Source: Bacteroidales bacterium (GTDB taxonomy: Bacteria > Bacteroidota > Bacteroidia > Bacteroidales > Paludibacteraceae). Taken from it: DNA of 64,000 nucleotides. Below are positions 34,124-42,776 of the stretch, one piece after another. Made by a program: the position numbers and the translations under genes. Below the pieces are notes generated by a model. That model worked only from the letters and a program-made list of their open reading frames with translations. It ran no database searches and was not told the origin of the DNA. Numbering within the stretch: position 1 is the stretch's first letter; every line of letters begins with the position of its first letter. Location: the NCBI GenBank assembly GCA_022784645.1, contig JALFZG010000053.1:20261-84260 (forward strand), in the 5' to 3' direction.

Positions 34124-35287
34124 TTATTTCTTAATATCAATAAGTCCCAAACCCGGACGATTAGGAAGAATCAAGCGACCTTTCTCCAATCCAATGCCAT
34201 CGTATAAATCATTAGATATGAGTAAGTTGCCATCCAAATCTGCAAAATCAACCAATGGTGACAACGAAGCAGCAGCTGTAACGGCACATGATGTTTCGGT
34301 CATACAACCGAGCATCAGATCCATACCTTCCGTACGTGCCCATGCCATCATCTTAAGGGCTTCTCGAATACCAGTAGATTTCATCAGTTTGATATTGATT
34401 CCATGGAAAGCACCTTTAATTTTCGGCAGATCTGCCATTCTTTGTATGGATTCATCGGCATAGATGGGCACAGGACTATGTTGTGTAAGCCAAGCAATAT
34501 CATCGAGCTGAGTCTTTGGCATCGGTTGTTCTGCCATCTGTACGCCTTGCTCGTGCAACCAATGCAGTTTATCTAAGGCTTCCTGACGATCTGTCCATCC
34601 CTGATTAGCATCTACAACGAGCGGAAGATTGGTGATTTCGCGAATCGTACGAATCATTTCCTCATCACCCTTATATCCTACTTTCACCTTCAGCACATTG
34701 AATCGTTCTGCACATTCGAGCGTCTTTTGGCGAACAATCTCCGGAGTATCAATACCGATAGTATATGAAGTACTGGGAGTCTTTGCGGGATCTAACCCCA
34801 ATAATTCATAAAGCGGACGACCACAAAGCTGACCGATAAGGTCGTGGAGCGCAATATCTATGGCAGCTTTGGCGGGCGTTTCGCCTGGGGCTACAGTATC
34901 TACATACGTAAGGATATCCTCTAGAAGGAATGGTGAGGAAAATTGCGAAAGATCCACCTTGCGGAGGAAAGCCATCGTTCCTTCCGTATTATATCCTAAA
35001 TAAGGAGGAAGAGAGGCTTCTCCATGACCAGTATATCCCTCATAATCAATGAGAACCTGCACTGTAGGAGTTGTCTTGCGAGAGAAAGTAGCTACCGTAA
35101 ATGTATGTGTAAGCTCCAACTCATAAGGGAAGAAACGAAGGTGCATTTTTCCGGATAGTCCATGCTTTACAGCTGGAGCAGATTGATGCACTTCTTCCTC
35201 AAAGCGAATAGAAGCTAATAAATCAGGAGCGAGGGCGACTGCGCCACCAAGGATTGCAGCTTTCTGCAAAAATTCTCTTCTTTCCAT
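34124..35287 (-). CDS. Exported dipeptide epimerase (enolase superfamily)
   Basis: A 387-residue enolase-superfamily enzyme, most like L-Ala-D/L-Glu epimerases that process peptidoglycan peptides. The N-terminus MERREFLQKAAILGGAVALA has a Tat-like or Sec signal. The barrel has the KxK motif in LKVKVGYKG, metal ligands in LVVDANQGW, EQP (QMAEQPMPK) and YADES, and the second-face lysine in INIKLMKSTG. The C-terminal LMLGCMTETSCAVTAAASL is typical of the muconate lactonising subgroup. Export would be compatible with recycling of released muropeptides. Specificity is inferred. Confidence 0.88.
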   Translation of the reverse strand: MERREFLQKAAILGGAVALAPDLLASIRFEEEVHQSAPAVKHGLSGKMHLRFFPYELELTHTFTVATFSRKTTPTVQVLIDYEGYTGHGEASLPPYLGYNTEGTMAFLRKVDLSQFSSPFLLEDILTYVDTVAPGETPAKAAIDIALHDLIGQLCGRPLYELLGLDPAKTPSTSYTIGIDTPEIVRQKTLECAERFNVLKVKVGYKGDEEMIRTIREITNLPLVVDANQGWTDRQEALDKLHWLHEQGVQMAEQPMPKTQLDDIAWLTQHSPVPIYADESIQRMADLPKIKGAFHGINIKLMKSTGIREALKMMAWARTEGMDLMLGCMTETSCAVTAAASLSPLVDFADLDGNLLISNDLYDGIGLEKGRLILPNRPGLGLIDIKK

Positions 35288-35380
35288 AATGTAAGAATTT
35301 ATCAATTATTCATATTGTTTGTGTTCTTTGAAGTAAGTTCATTATCGCTTTGCAGAAGACAAGCACTTTTTATGCAAAAA

Positions 35381-37231
35381 TTATATTTCGCTCAGTTCGA
35401 GCCAACGAAGTTCTTGCAAGTCCAGTTCGTCTTTTGCAGCCTCATATCTTTGAGAAGCCTCTGCTATCTGTTGGGGATCAGACAATCCTCCAGAAAGGGC
35501 CTCTTCAAGCGCTTTTATTTCTGCTTCGAGCTTCGGCATGGAGCACTCAAGTGCTTTGAGTTCTTGCTGCTCTTTGAAAGTTAGTTTGCGAGGTTTTTCT
35601 GTCAGACGAGGCTTAGCAGGAACGGATTTTTGGGGGATAGCAGTATTCATATTGGCCTTCTTGTCAGTATTTACTCCCTTCTGATTTACTGCTATTTGTC
35701 CATTATTGGCAGCCGCTTCTGATTCGCGGAATTGCGTATAGTTACCGGGAAAATCCTTGATAACCGCATTTCCTCTAAAAACGAGTAAATGATCTACCAC
35801 TTTATCCGTAAAATAGCGATCGTGTGATACCACAATCAAGCAGCCCTTGAAACTACGGAGATAGTCTTCCAAGATATTGAGTGTAGGAATATCCAAATCG
35901 TTGGTTGGCTCATCCAAAATGAGAAAATTCGGATTTTTCATCAGCACTCGGCATAGATTTAATCGTTGTTTCTCGCCTCCTGACAGTTTCTCTACATAAT
36001 CATACTGCTGAGAAGGAGAAAACAAGAAATGCTGCAGAAACTGCGAAGCCGAAAGATGTCGTCCACCTCCCATATCAATCTCTTCCGCCACATCTCGAAT
36101 CACGTCTATCACTTTCATACCGTCCGAAAAAGGCAATCCTCTTTGTGAAAAATAACCAAACTGAATGGTTTGACCAATGTCAAACTGTCCACTATCGGGC
36201 TTCTCTTCGCCTAATAGCATTCGGAGGAAAGTGGTTTTTCCGGTTCCATTATTCCCTACTATACCCAATTTCTCAAATCGCGAGAAATTGTAATAGAAAT
36301 CTTTCATTATCACGAGCGGCTCCATCCCCTCTCGCGTAAATGATTTACATATATATTGTGCCTCAAATATTTTACTGCCTACGTATATCGAGCGATTCTC
36401 CAAGTGTACTTCTTTCTCCACAATCTGCTGAGAAGCACGGTCTTGCAGATCATAAAACGCATCTATTCGTGCTGAAGACTTATGACCTCGAGCCTGCGGC
36501 ATACGCCTCATCCAATCGAGTTCCGTACGATACAGATTGCGCACTTTCTCCGTTTCTGCATTGAAATTATCAATTCTCTCCGCCCTTTTTTCCAGATAAT
36601 ATGAATAATTTCCACGATACGGAAAGAGTTGCTGCTGATCTATTTCAAGAATATCGGAGCACACGCGATCAAGGAAATAACGATCGTGAGTAACCATAAG
36701 CAGAGCCATTTGCGAATGCCGAAGAAAATCCTCCAACCATTCCACCATTTCCAAATCAAGATGATTGGTAGGCTCATCAAGTATCAGCAGTTCGGGATTG
36801 GCTATCAATACATTAGCAAGTGCCACACGCTTCAGTTGCCCACCGGAAAGCGTTTCAACACGCTGGTCAAGATGGGTGATTTTGAGCTTACCAAGAATCT
36901 GCTTATAACGCGTTTCGTAGTCCCATGATCGCTCAAGTTCCGTTTCTTCTGGCGCATTCATCATACAAGCTTGCATAACAGTTAAGCCTTCAGAAAAGGA
37001 AGGTTGCTGACGCAAATACCCAACTTTGAGATCCTTGCGAAAAGTAACAGAACCAGCCTCGTAATCCTCTTCGCCTGCAATTATATTTAGAAGAGTAGTT
37101 TTACCTGCTCCATTTCTGGCAATAAGCGCAACCCGTTGCCCTTCAGCCACGCCAAAAGAGATGCTCTCAAAAAGCACCTTATCGCCGAAGCTTTTAGTTA
37201 GGTTTTCTACTTGAAGATATGGAACGGCCAT
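35381..37231 (-). CDS. ABC-F family ATPase (ribosome-associated)
   Basis: A 616-residue soluble protein with two ABC ATPase domains and no membrane helices. Domain 1 (about 1-250) has Walker A ARNGAGKTT, signature LSGGQLKRVALANVL and Walker B LLILDEPTNHLD. Domain 2 (about 310-520) has GNNGTGKTT, LSGGEKQRLNLCRVL and FLILDEPTNDLD. A charged linker and a C-terminal coiled coil (about 560-616) are as in Uup-like members. ABC-F proteins act on the ribosomal E site or on DNA intermediates (Uup). The upstream WYL gene ends 1 nt before it. Confidence 0.93.
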   Translation of the reverse strand: MAVPYLQVENLTKSFGDKVLFESISFGVAEGQRVALIARNGAGKTTLLNIIAGEEDYEAGSVTFRKDLKVGYLRQQPSFSEGLTVMQACMMNAPEETELERSWDYETRYKQILGKLKITHLDQRVETLSGGQLKRVALANVLIANPELLILDEPTNHLDLEMVEWLEDFLRHSQMALLMVTHDRYFLDRVCSDILEIDQQQLFPYRGNYSYYLEKRAERIDNFNAETEKVRNLYRTELDWMRRMPQARGHKSSARIDAFYDLQDRASQQIVEKEVHLENRSIYVGSKIFEAQYICKSFTREGMEPLVIMKDFYYNFSRFEKLGIVGNNGTGKTTFLRMLLGEEKPDSGQFDIGQTIQFGYFSQRGLPFSDGMKVIDVIRDVAEEIDMGGGRHLSASQFLQHFLFSPSQQYDYVEKLSGGEKQRLNLCRVLMKNPNFLILDEPTNDLDIPTLNILEDYLRSFKGCLIVVSHDRYFTDKVVDHLLVFRGNAVIKDFPGNYTQFRESEAAANNGQIAVNQKGVNTDKKANMNTAIPQKSVPAKPRLTEKPRKLTFKEQQELKALECSMPKLEAEIKALEEALSGGLSDPQQIAEASQRYEAAKDELDLQELRWLELSEI

Positions 37232-37232
37232 A

Positions 37233-38012
37233 TTAGAAGAGTGACAATTGCTCTATTACAGGTGCATTTTTTTGTTTGGTCTTATCAGATTTGGCAGGTT
37301 TCACAGATTTTGTTTTAGCCAATTTGTCATCTTTGGGCGCGCGCAGTTTGGGAACATTGGATTTCTCTATTTGGCCAAAATATGAATTGAAGAATATCTC
37401 TCCATTAAAATGCCTTGGCATAGATGCTTTGGTAGCGCTGATAACCACAGATTCCAGTTCGGGCAACTTGATTACTTCCGTTTCAACCAAGCCAGAACCA
37501 TGCAGTTTTTTTGCTGCAAGATACCAAATGAAATTCTTTTCCTTGAGGCAATACGGCACCACTTCCATCGGATCTTTACCAAACTCTGACCGATAGGTTA
37601 TCTGCAACGCAAGTTTATCTCGCATGGCTGAAAAGATCGCTGCTAAATGTTCTGAGCCATCATTTAGCGGCTCGAAGAGGATTCTCCTACGAATATCCGT
37701 TGTATTATCGAGCAATTGATTGGAAAATTCCAAACTCTTCAGAAGATGACTGCGGTAGCCATCTGAAGCCAAGTCGTCGAAATTCGAGATATAATACACA
37801 TATCCGCCCGACAAATCGCAACCAATAATCAAGCCAAAAATTTCTCGGATCGCTTCTTTATGACGATGAAACGATCGAAGAGGATAAGTAGCCTCGCGCT
37901 TTTCATTAAGTGAAGACTTTGCCCACCGGCGATCAATCTCAGCTTTTGTAATGCGTCCAGCCGAACGAATCGTATCGATTAGCCAAACATATTGCCCATA
38001 TAAGTTAGCCAT
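37233..38012 (-). CDS. WYL-domain protein with C-terminal QLSLF
   Basis: A 259-residue protein. The N-terminal about 60 residues (QYVWLIDTIRSAGRITKAEIDRRW in parts) look like a winged helix, and residues about 130-215 are a WYL domain (ALQITYRSEF...VVPYCLKEKNFIWYLAAKKL, where the usual W-Y-L reads W-Y-L in FIWYLAA). The C-terminal tail is Lys/Pro-rich and ends EQLSLF, matching the sliding-clamp-binding consensus QLxLF. WYL proteins are usually ligand-sensing transcription regulators, often in DNA-damage or phage-defence contexts. Here it sits between a TPR gene and an ABC-F gene; no defence cluster is evident. Promoter at 38037-38067. Confidence 0.85.
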   Translation of the reverse strand: MANLYGQYVWLIDTIRSAGRITKAEIDRRWAKSSLNEKREATYPLRSFHRHKEAIREIFGLIIGCDLSGGYVYYISNFDDLASDGYRSHLLKSLEFSNQLLDNTTDIRRRILFEPLNDGSEHLAAIFSAMRDKLALQITYRSEFGKDPMEVVPYCLKEKNFIWYLAAKKLHGSGLVETEVIKLPELESVVISATKASMPRHFNGEIFFNSYFGQIEKSNVPKLRAPKDDKLAKTKSVKPAKSDKTKQKNAPVIEQLSLF

Positions 38013-38036
38013 AGGAGTTTGTTTTAATATCGCATG

Positions 38037-38067
38037 CAAAGGTAATAAAAATAATTGAGGTGTGCAA
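38037..38067 (-). promoter_or_regulatory. Promoter of the WYL/ABC-F genes
   Basis: Minus strand: TTG (38067-38065), 20-bp spacer, TACCTTTG (38044-38037), then CATGCG. It is located between the terminator at 38103-38131 and the WYL start codon. Confidence 0.88.
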
Positions 38068-38102
38068 ATTTTTGACAAAGAAAAAATAAAAAAAACAAAA
38101 AA

Positions 38103-38131
38103 TACCCTCCCGAGGCTATTTCGGGAAGGTA
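38103..38131 (-). terminator. Terminator of the DUF4199/GT2/TPR operon
   Basis: TACC and TCCCGA (38103-38113) pair with TCGGGA and GGTA (38121-38131), one mismatch. On the minus strand the hairpin is followed by ATTTTTTGTTTTTTTT, a strong U-tract. It begins 5 nt after the TPR gene stop. Confidence 0.9.
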
Positions 38132-38135
38132 TGTA

Positions 38136-40190
38136 TTATTTTTCAGACCAAGAACTTATCAGTTGGTCTTCCATCAGATAAACTTCATCTAGCCGAATCC
38201 CCTTCTCTACCAGTAATGGTCGATCTGGCCGAAATGCAGCCAAAAATTTCTTCAAATCAGCCATCTGCATCATCGCTCTTTTATATGATTGATATGCATC
38301 CATACGCTTATCCTGAATAAAATGGATATGCCCCATATTAATCCAATCGTTTGCGTTGGTCATATTCGTTTCTTCAAGCCGTTTGAAATAGCGGATTGCA
38401 GCTTCGAAATCATCGCACACAAAAGCACACCATATTATTTCGTGCGCGATGGTAGCATTATTGGGTCTAAGAAAATCCAATTTATAGAGAATGGCTAAGG
38501 CCTCTGCGAAGAGCTCTAACCTTATTAATACATTGGCTTTCTCATAAAGATATGCCTGAGAATCGGGTTTAATTTGGAGCAATAATTCGCACATTTGAAG
38601 CGCATCATCGTAATCACCTATTGCGAAATAGCAATATTCCATCTGGCGATATAGCCATTCGGAACTGCCCAGTTGCTGCATTTTTTTATATGCTTCAAAG
38701 GCTTTTTCATACTCACCAATCTTCTGCAAGCAAAGCCCATAATGACCATATACTTCTGCACTTTGGAGCGTATCTGCAATTTGGGCATATATTTTGGCGG
38801 CCATTTCATACGCCCGACAATGCATCAAGCAAGATGCAATAATTCTCTTATCTGCCGCAGACGTATAAAGCAATCTGAATACCGTAGAATCAGGCAACTG
38901 GGAGAGTGCTTCAAACGGATTTTGGATTTTCCAAGGATTCAAGCGGAAAAAACGATAGGCTTGGCGCACATAATCATTGCACAGAATTCGGCTACCAGTT
39001 TCTGCTTCCGAATCCTCAGCTTCATTGCCCGCTTGCTCCATTAGTTCAGATACAGACTGTCCGTTGATAAACCCAATCCTGCTGAGGGTGGAGAGAAATG
39101 CGAACCGATCAGAATCACACAAGTCATTCATGTGGAGTATACGGAAAATGGGAATCTGCTTTCGCGCCTCTTCAGGCAAATAGTCGGGATCATACGGAAG
39201 CCACCATCTGAATGGTTCAGAGAAAAATGAAGAAGAATACATGTCTTTAAACATTGCAAAATGCGTATCGAGATGCTCTTCTGTCAGCCGAATCATTTCT
39301 TGCCTGTTTTCTTCTAATATCTCCTGGAAATCCTTATCCAAATGAGCCGAGAAATCATCTAATTCATCTTGCGAAATTTTTTCTGATTCCATGGTTTTGG
39401 GCATCAGCTTATTGATTAAAGGCGTCATACTTTTCTGGAGCGAATAAAACGCTTTGTTAGCCCAATCTACTCCAAGTGTACGTACAATGCATACCATGGC
39501 AGTTGTAGCAAAAACGCGTTGATCGTCAGAATCAAGCAAATCTTGAACGGCAGCTACAATATCGGGGAAGAAACGTAACCTGTCGTCATACACCAAAAGC
39601 AGTAGCAGCACACTTACCCACGCACGTTCTCGGATAGGAATGAGATAATGCTCTTCAGCAGCTTCTATCAATGCCAAAAAACCTTTCTCAGAAAACGAAC
39701 GGAGAAGCGAAAGCGTAAGTCCGGAAATAGCCAAATACGCTTCAATCTCCATAGCCGGATCGGCAATCAATTTTCTAAAAAGCAATAAATGATCGTCATC
39801 GGGCTTAGAGAGCCACATAGTACGGAAGGTTGGATCTGCATTATCCACACTCTCAGGGTCGGGATAAGTAGGGATAACGCAATTATCCGGACGCAACATC
39901 TCTCTAAATTCATAATCCGTATTATTCTGTAACCGATGAGCCAAATATACTTCATCCACCAACTCATATGTATCATGAATCATGGCATCAATCAGTTCCG
40001 AACGACGAGGATCATTGGTTCCTGAAAGAAAATAATCTACCAAATACCGATAGTTTTGCTGAATAGATTGGAGCTGGTCTGCTAATAACGCATTCCCCGT
40101 TTCCATCACAACCGGACGGAGAATAGCCAATGCATGCCCCAGCATTCTGCTATGAAGCGATTTAGATATGACTTTATATAACTGCTGCAT
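38136..40190 (-). CDS. Large TPR-repeat protein, function unknown
   Basis: A 684-residue soluble alpha-helical protein. The C-terminal third carries clear tetratricopeptide repeats (AAKIYAQIADTLQSAEVYGHYGLC, EYEKAFEAYKKMQQLGSSEW, DYDDALQMCELLLQIKPDSQAY, each given in part). The N-terminal two thirds are helical without a named domain. No signal peptide. Its ATG overlaps the GT2 stop by one base (TAATG), so it is translated with the glycosyltransferase. TPR proteins scaffold complexes; the partner is unknown, though the operon suggests a link with lipid-linked glycan synthesis. Confidence 0.8.
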   Translation of the reverse strand: MQQLYKVISKSLHSRMLGHALAILRPVVMETGNALLADQLQSIQQNYRYLVDYFLSGTNDPRRSELIDAMIHDTYELVDEVYLAHRLQNNTDYEFREMLRPDNCVIPTYPDPESVDNADPTFRTMWLSKPDDDHLLLFRKLIADPAMEIEAYLAISGLTLSLLRSFSEKGFLALIEAAEEHYLIPIRERAWVSVLLLLLVYDDRLRFFPDIVAAVQDLLDSDDQRVFATTAMVCIVRTLGVDWANKAFYSLQKSMTPLINKLMPKTMESEKISQDELDDFSAHLDKDFQEILEENRQEMIRLTEEHLDTHFAMFKDMYSSSFFSEPFRWWLPYDPDYLPEEARKQIPIFRILHMNDLCDSDRFAFLSTLSRIGFINGQSVSELMEQAGNEAEDSEAETGSRILCNDYVRQAYRFFRLNPWKIQNPFEALSQLPDSTVFRLLYTSAADKRIIASCLMHCRAYEMAAKIYAQIADTLQSAEVYGHYGLCLQKIGEYEKAFEAYKKMQQLGSSEWLYRQMEYCYFAIGDYDDALQMCELLLQIKPDSQAYLYEKANVLIRLELFAEALAILYKLDFLRPNNATIAHEIIWCAFVCDDFEAAIRYFKRLEETNMTNANDWINMGHIHFIQDKRMDAYQSYKRAMMQMADLKKFLAAFRPDRPLLVEKGIRLDEVYLMEDQLISSWSEK

Positions 40191-41143
40191 TAGAACTGCT
40201 TATCAATCAGATAGTTGTTTCGTTCAATAGAATTGCGGATTATGAGTTCACCGAGGAATCCTGCAAGGAAAAGCATGCAACCGAGAATCATTGCCAAAAT
40301 AGCTATATGGAACCAAGGGTTATTGGCAATAAGCATAGCTCTTACGCCCGAGCAAATAGCCCATAGTTTATATGCTGCAAGCCCAAAAACCACGAAGAAA
40401 CCGATAACAAACGACAGCGAACCAATCAAGCCGAAGAAATGCATCGGTTGCTTTCCGAACTTGAATAGGAACCACAATGTCATTAAATCGAGATATCCAT
40501 TAACGAAACGATTAATGCCAAATTTTGACACACCGAACTCACGCTTACGATGCTGCACTACTTTCTCACCAATGCGAGTAAAGCCAGCATTTTTAGCAAG
40601 ATAAGGAATGTAGCGATGCATCTCACCAAAGACCTCAATATTTTTCACTACCTCTTTTCTATAGGCTTTCAAACCGCAGTTCATATCGTGAAGTTTGATG
40701 CCTGTCACCCAACGAGCTGTAGCATTATACAGTTTTGACGGCAGATTCTTAGTAAGCGCATTGTCATAACGTTTCTGCTTCCATCCGCTTACCAAATCAT
40801 AGCCATCTTCCATTACCATTCGATACAATTCCGGCACTTCATCGGGAGAATCCTGCAAGTCTGCATCCATCGTAATGACCACATCGCCTTCTGCTGCCTT
40901 AAAGCCGCAATAGAGGGCTGCCGACTTGCCATAATTATGCCTAAACTCAATGGCATGAACCACTTCTGGAGCTTGCTTACGAAGCGTTTCAATCACTTTC
41001 CAAGAGTCATCCGTAGAACCATCATTCACAAAAATTACTTCGTGAGAGAAAGAATGTTCGTTCATTACCCGCTCAATCCACTCAAATAAATGTGGGAGCG
41101 ATTCCGCTTCATTATACAGCGGTACAATAATAGATATATCCAT
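40190..41143 (-). CDS. Family 2 glycosyltransferase with C-terminal membrane helices
   Basis: A 317-residue DPM1/ArnC-like glycosyltransferase. The GT2 domain has ISIIVPLYNEAESLPHLFEW, FVNDGSTDDSWKVIE and the DxD motif MDADLQDSPDE, followed by the acceptor loop and two helices near the C-terminus (FGLIGSLSFVIGFFVVFGLAAYKL and AILAMILGCMLFLAGFLGEL in parts). These enzymes transfer a sugar to a polyprenyl phosphate. ATG 41143 (MDISIIVPLYNE) is chosen; the frame upstream overlaps the DUF4199 gene. It lies 4 nt after that gene, the usual DUF4199-GT2 pair of Bacteroidetes. Confidence 0.93.
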   Translation of the reverse strand: MDISIIVPLYNEAESLPHLFEWIERVMNEHSFSHEVIFVNDGSTDDSWKVIETLRKQAPEVVHAIEFRHNYGKSAALYCGFKAAEGDVVITMDADLQDSPDEVPELYRMVMEDGYDLVSGWKQKRYDNALTKNLPSKLYNATARWVTGIKLHDMNCGLKAYRKEVVKNIEVFGEMHRYIPYLAKNAGFTRIGEKVVQHRKREFGVSKFGINRFVNGYLDLMTLWFLFKFGKQPMHFFGLIGSLSFVIGFFVVFGLAAYKLWAICSGVRAMLIANNPWFHIAILAMILGCMLFLAGFLGELIIRNSIERNNYLIDKQF

Positions 41144-41147
41144 ATTA

Positions 41148-41729
41148 TTAATCCTGATTTTCGTTATCTTTATTTCCAAAAGGGAAAATGAATCGCGCTT
41201 TAATGCGTTGCACCATAGGAGCCAAAATAAGTCCAGCGATTGCACCTATAAACATATCAAACATACTGTAATAAACAGAGACACGAATAGGAGTAAGCAG
41301 GGAAGGCATCGTTTCTGCAAACGTATCCAGTAATACCTTATCCATATCAGGCTGCTGGTTAACTGCTTCAGTAAGCATCTTCATTGTTGAATCAAACATG
41401 GCAGGCAAAAAGTCAGTATCCAACCACATCAAATATGCAAACCGCAATATGGCTGCTATAATAGATGAGCATAAGAACAGCCAAAGAATATAAGAATAAG
41501 CTTGACTGAAACTAATAGTTCCACCACATTCAAACTGCTTATAATGCTGTGCTGCACGATAGATGCCATATGCTACATAAAATGTTAGCAGCCAAGAGAG
41601 AAGCCACAAAGAGGGATGACGCAACTGCTGAGCGCTCACGATAAAATTAATCGTGAACCAAACGCCCATTTCGAGCCCCATCAGCATGGCGTGATTAACT
41701 GGATTGGGTTTGTTTTGTAAAGATGACAT
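41148..41729 (-). CDS. DUF4199 family membrane protein
   Basis: A 193-residue inner-membrane protein with four helices (about 18-36, 40-58, 75-98 and 155-175) in the arrangement of DUF4199 (PF13858). It heads the operon DUF4199-GT2-TPR. A minus-strand promoter lies about 50 nt upstream, TTG-N20-TATCTTTG near 41780-41810. The family's role is unknown, but its constant pairing with a polyprenyl GT2 suggests a supporting role in that pathway. Confidence 0.88.
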   Translation of the reverse strand: MSSLQNKPNPVNHAMLMGLEMGVWFTINFIVSAQQLRHPSLWLLSWLLTFYVAYGIYRAAQHYKQFECGGTISFSQAYSYILWLFLCSSIIAAILRFAYLMWLDTDFLPAMFDSTMKMLTEAVNQQPDMDKVLLDTFAETMPSLLTPIRVSVYYSMFDMFIGAIAGLILAPMVQRIKARFIFPFGNKDNENQD

Positions 41730-41839
41730 ACGTATTATGTATTTAGATTACAAAAATCCGAAAATTACTCAAATCGTATGCAAAGATACGCATTTTTTTG
41801 CAATTGAACAAATGAAAAGTGCGATTTTGTTGAAAAAAT

Positions 41840-41870
41840 TTGGATATATGGAAAAAAAGCATTATTTTTG
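41840..41870 (+). promoter_or_regulatory. Promoter of the Crp/Fnr-type regulator
   Basis: TTG (41840-41842), 20-bp spacer, TATTTTTG (41863-41870), then CATC; 52 nt before the start codon. Confidence 0.8.
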
Positions 41871-41921
41871 CATCAAATTTCAAGGCATCGCAATTTAGGT
41901 ATTAGGTAAGCGACTGTTTTT

Positions 41922-42626
41922 ATGATAAAAATCGACCCCGAATTTGAGCAGAAGCGACTTTGGGAAATGAACGAAGTTTGGAACGTTCTAACCTTCGAAG
42001 AAAAAGAGTTCATCACCCGAAATGTAGAAATCTGCCAATATAAAAAGAATCAAGTCATTCACCACGAAGGTGACGTTCCAACGCATGTAATGATGCTTGG
42101 TGATGGTAAACTTCGTGTGTATAAGGAAGGCGTAGGGAATAAGCAGCAAATAATCCGCATGCTTAAGCCTTATGATTTGTTTGCTTATAGAGCTGTTATT
42201 GCTGGCGAAACCTACAATACAGCCGTAAGTGCTTTTGAGCAATCAGTAGTTTATAAAGTTCCCAAAGATATTTTCCTTGATCTCATCAAGAACAATCATC
42301 ATTTTTGCTATTTGTTTATGATAGAGATGGCTAAGGACTTGGGTAAATCGGATGCAAAAGTAGTTAATCTCACCCAAAAGCATATCCGCGGTCGATTGGC
42401 AGAAGCATTATTAACGCTCAAGCAGGAATACGGACTTGACGAAGATGGCGCCACTATTTCTATGTATATGGGACGAGAAGACTTGGCTAATCTCTCCAAC
42501 ATGACCACTTCCAATGCGATCCGCACGTTATCTCAATTTGCACAAGACGGCATCATCTCCCTCGATGGAAGAAAGATTAAAATATTGGACGAAGAGATGC
42601 TGATTAAGATTAGCAAACTCGGCTAA
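41922..42626 (+). CDS. Crp/Fnr family transcriptional regulator
   Basis: A 234-residue regulator. Residues about 15-130 form a cyclic-nucleotide-binding-like jelly roll (VIHHEGDVPTHVMMLGDGKLRVYKEGVGNKQQIIRML in parts, with KPYDLFAYRAVIAGETYNTAVSAFE). Residues about 150-225 are a winged helix-turn-helix (MGREDLANLSNMTTSNAIRTLSQFAQDGII), with recognition helix SNMTTSNAIRTL. No N-terminal Cys cluster of the iron-sulfur Fnr type is present. The ligand is unknown. Expressed alone, ending at the strong hairpin at 42726-42757. Confidence 0.93.
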   Translation: MIKIDPEFEQKRLWEMNEVWNVLTFEEKEFITRNVEICQYKKNQVIHHEGDVPTHVMMLGDGKLRVYKEGVGNKQQIIRMLKPYDLFAYRAVIAGETYNTAVSAFEQSVVYKVPKDIFLDLIKNNHHFCYLFMIEMAKDLGKSDAKVVNLTQKHIRGRLAEALLTLKQEYGLDEDGATISMYMGREDLANLSNMTTSNAIRTLSQFAQDGIISLDGRKIKILDEEMLIKISKLG

Positions 42627-42725
42627 TACTACATAAAATTAAATATTTATAGCATTCGCACTATAAAAATGTTCCTTCATACTGACAGATAAGCATTAGA
42701 TATATTGCTACTCGTTATCAAAAAT

Positions 42726-42757
42726 TAGTGAGGCTTCCCGATTGGGAAGCCTCACTA
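42726..42757. terminator. Bidirectional terminator between the regulator and infB
   Basis: A perfect 14-bp stem, TAGTGAGGCTTCCC (42726-42739) with GGGAAGCCTCACTA (42744-42757), tetraloop GATT. It separates two convergent genes and has A/T-rich flanks on both sides. Confidence 0.9.
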
Positions 42758-42776
42758 CATATAAATCCTCTCCAGA

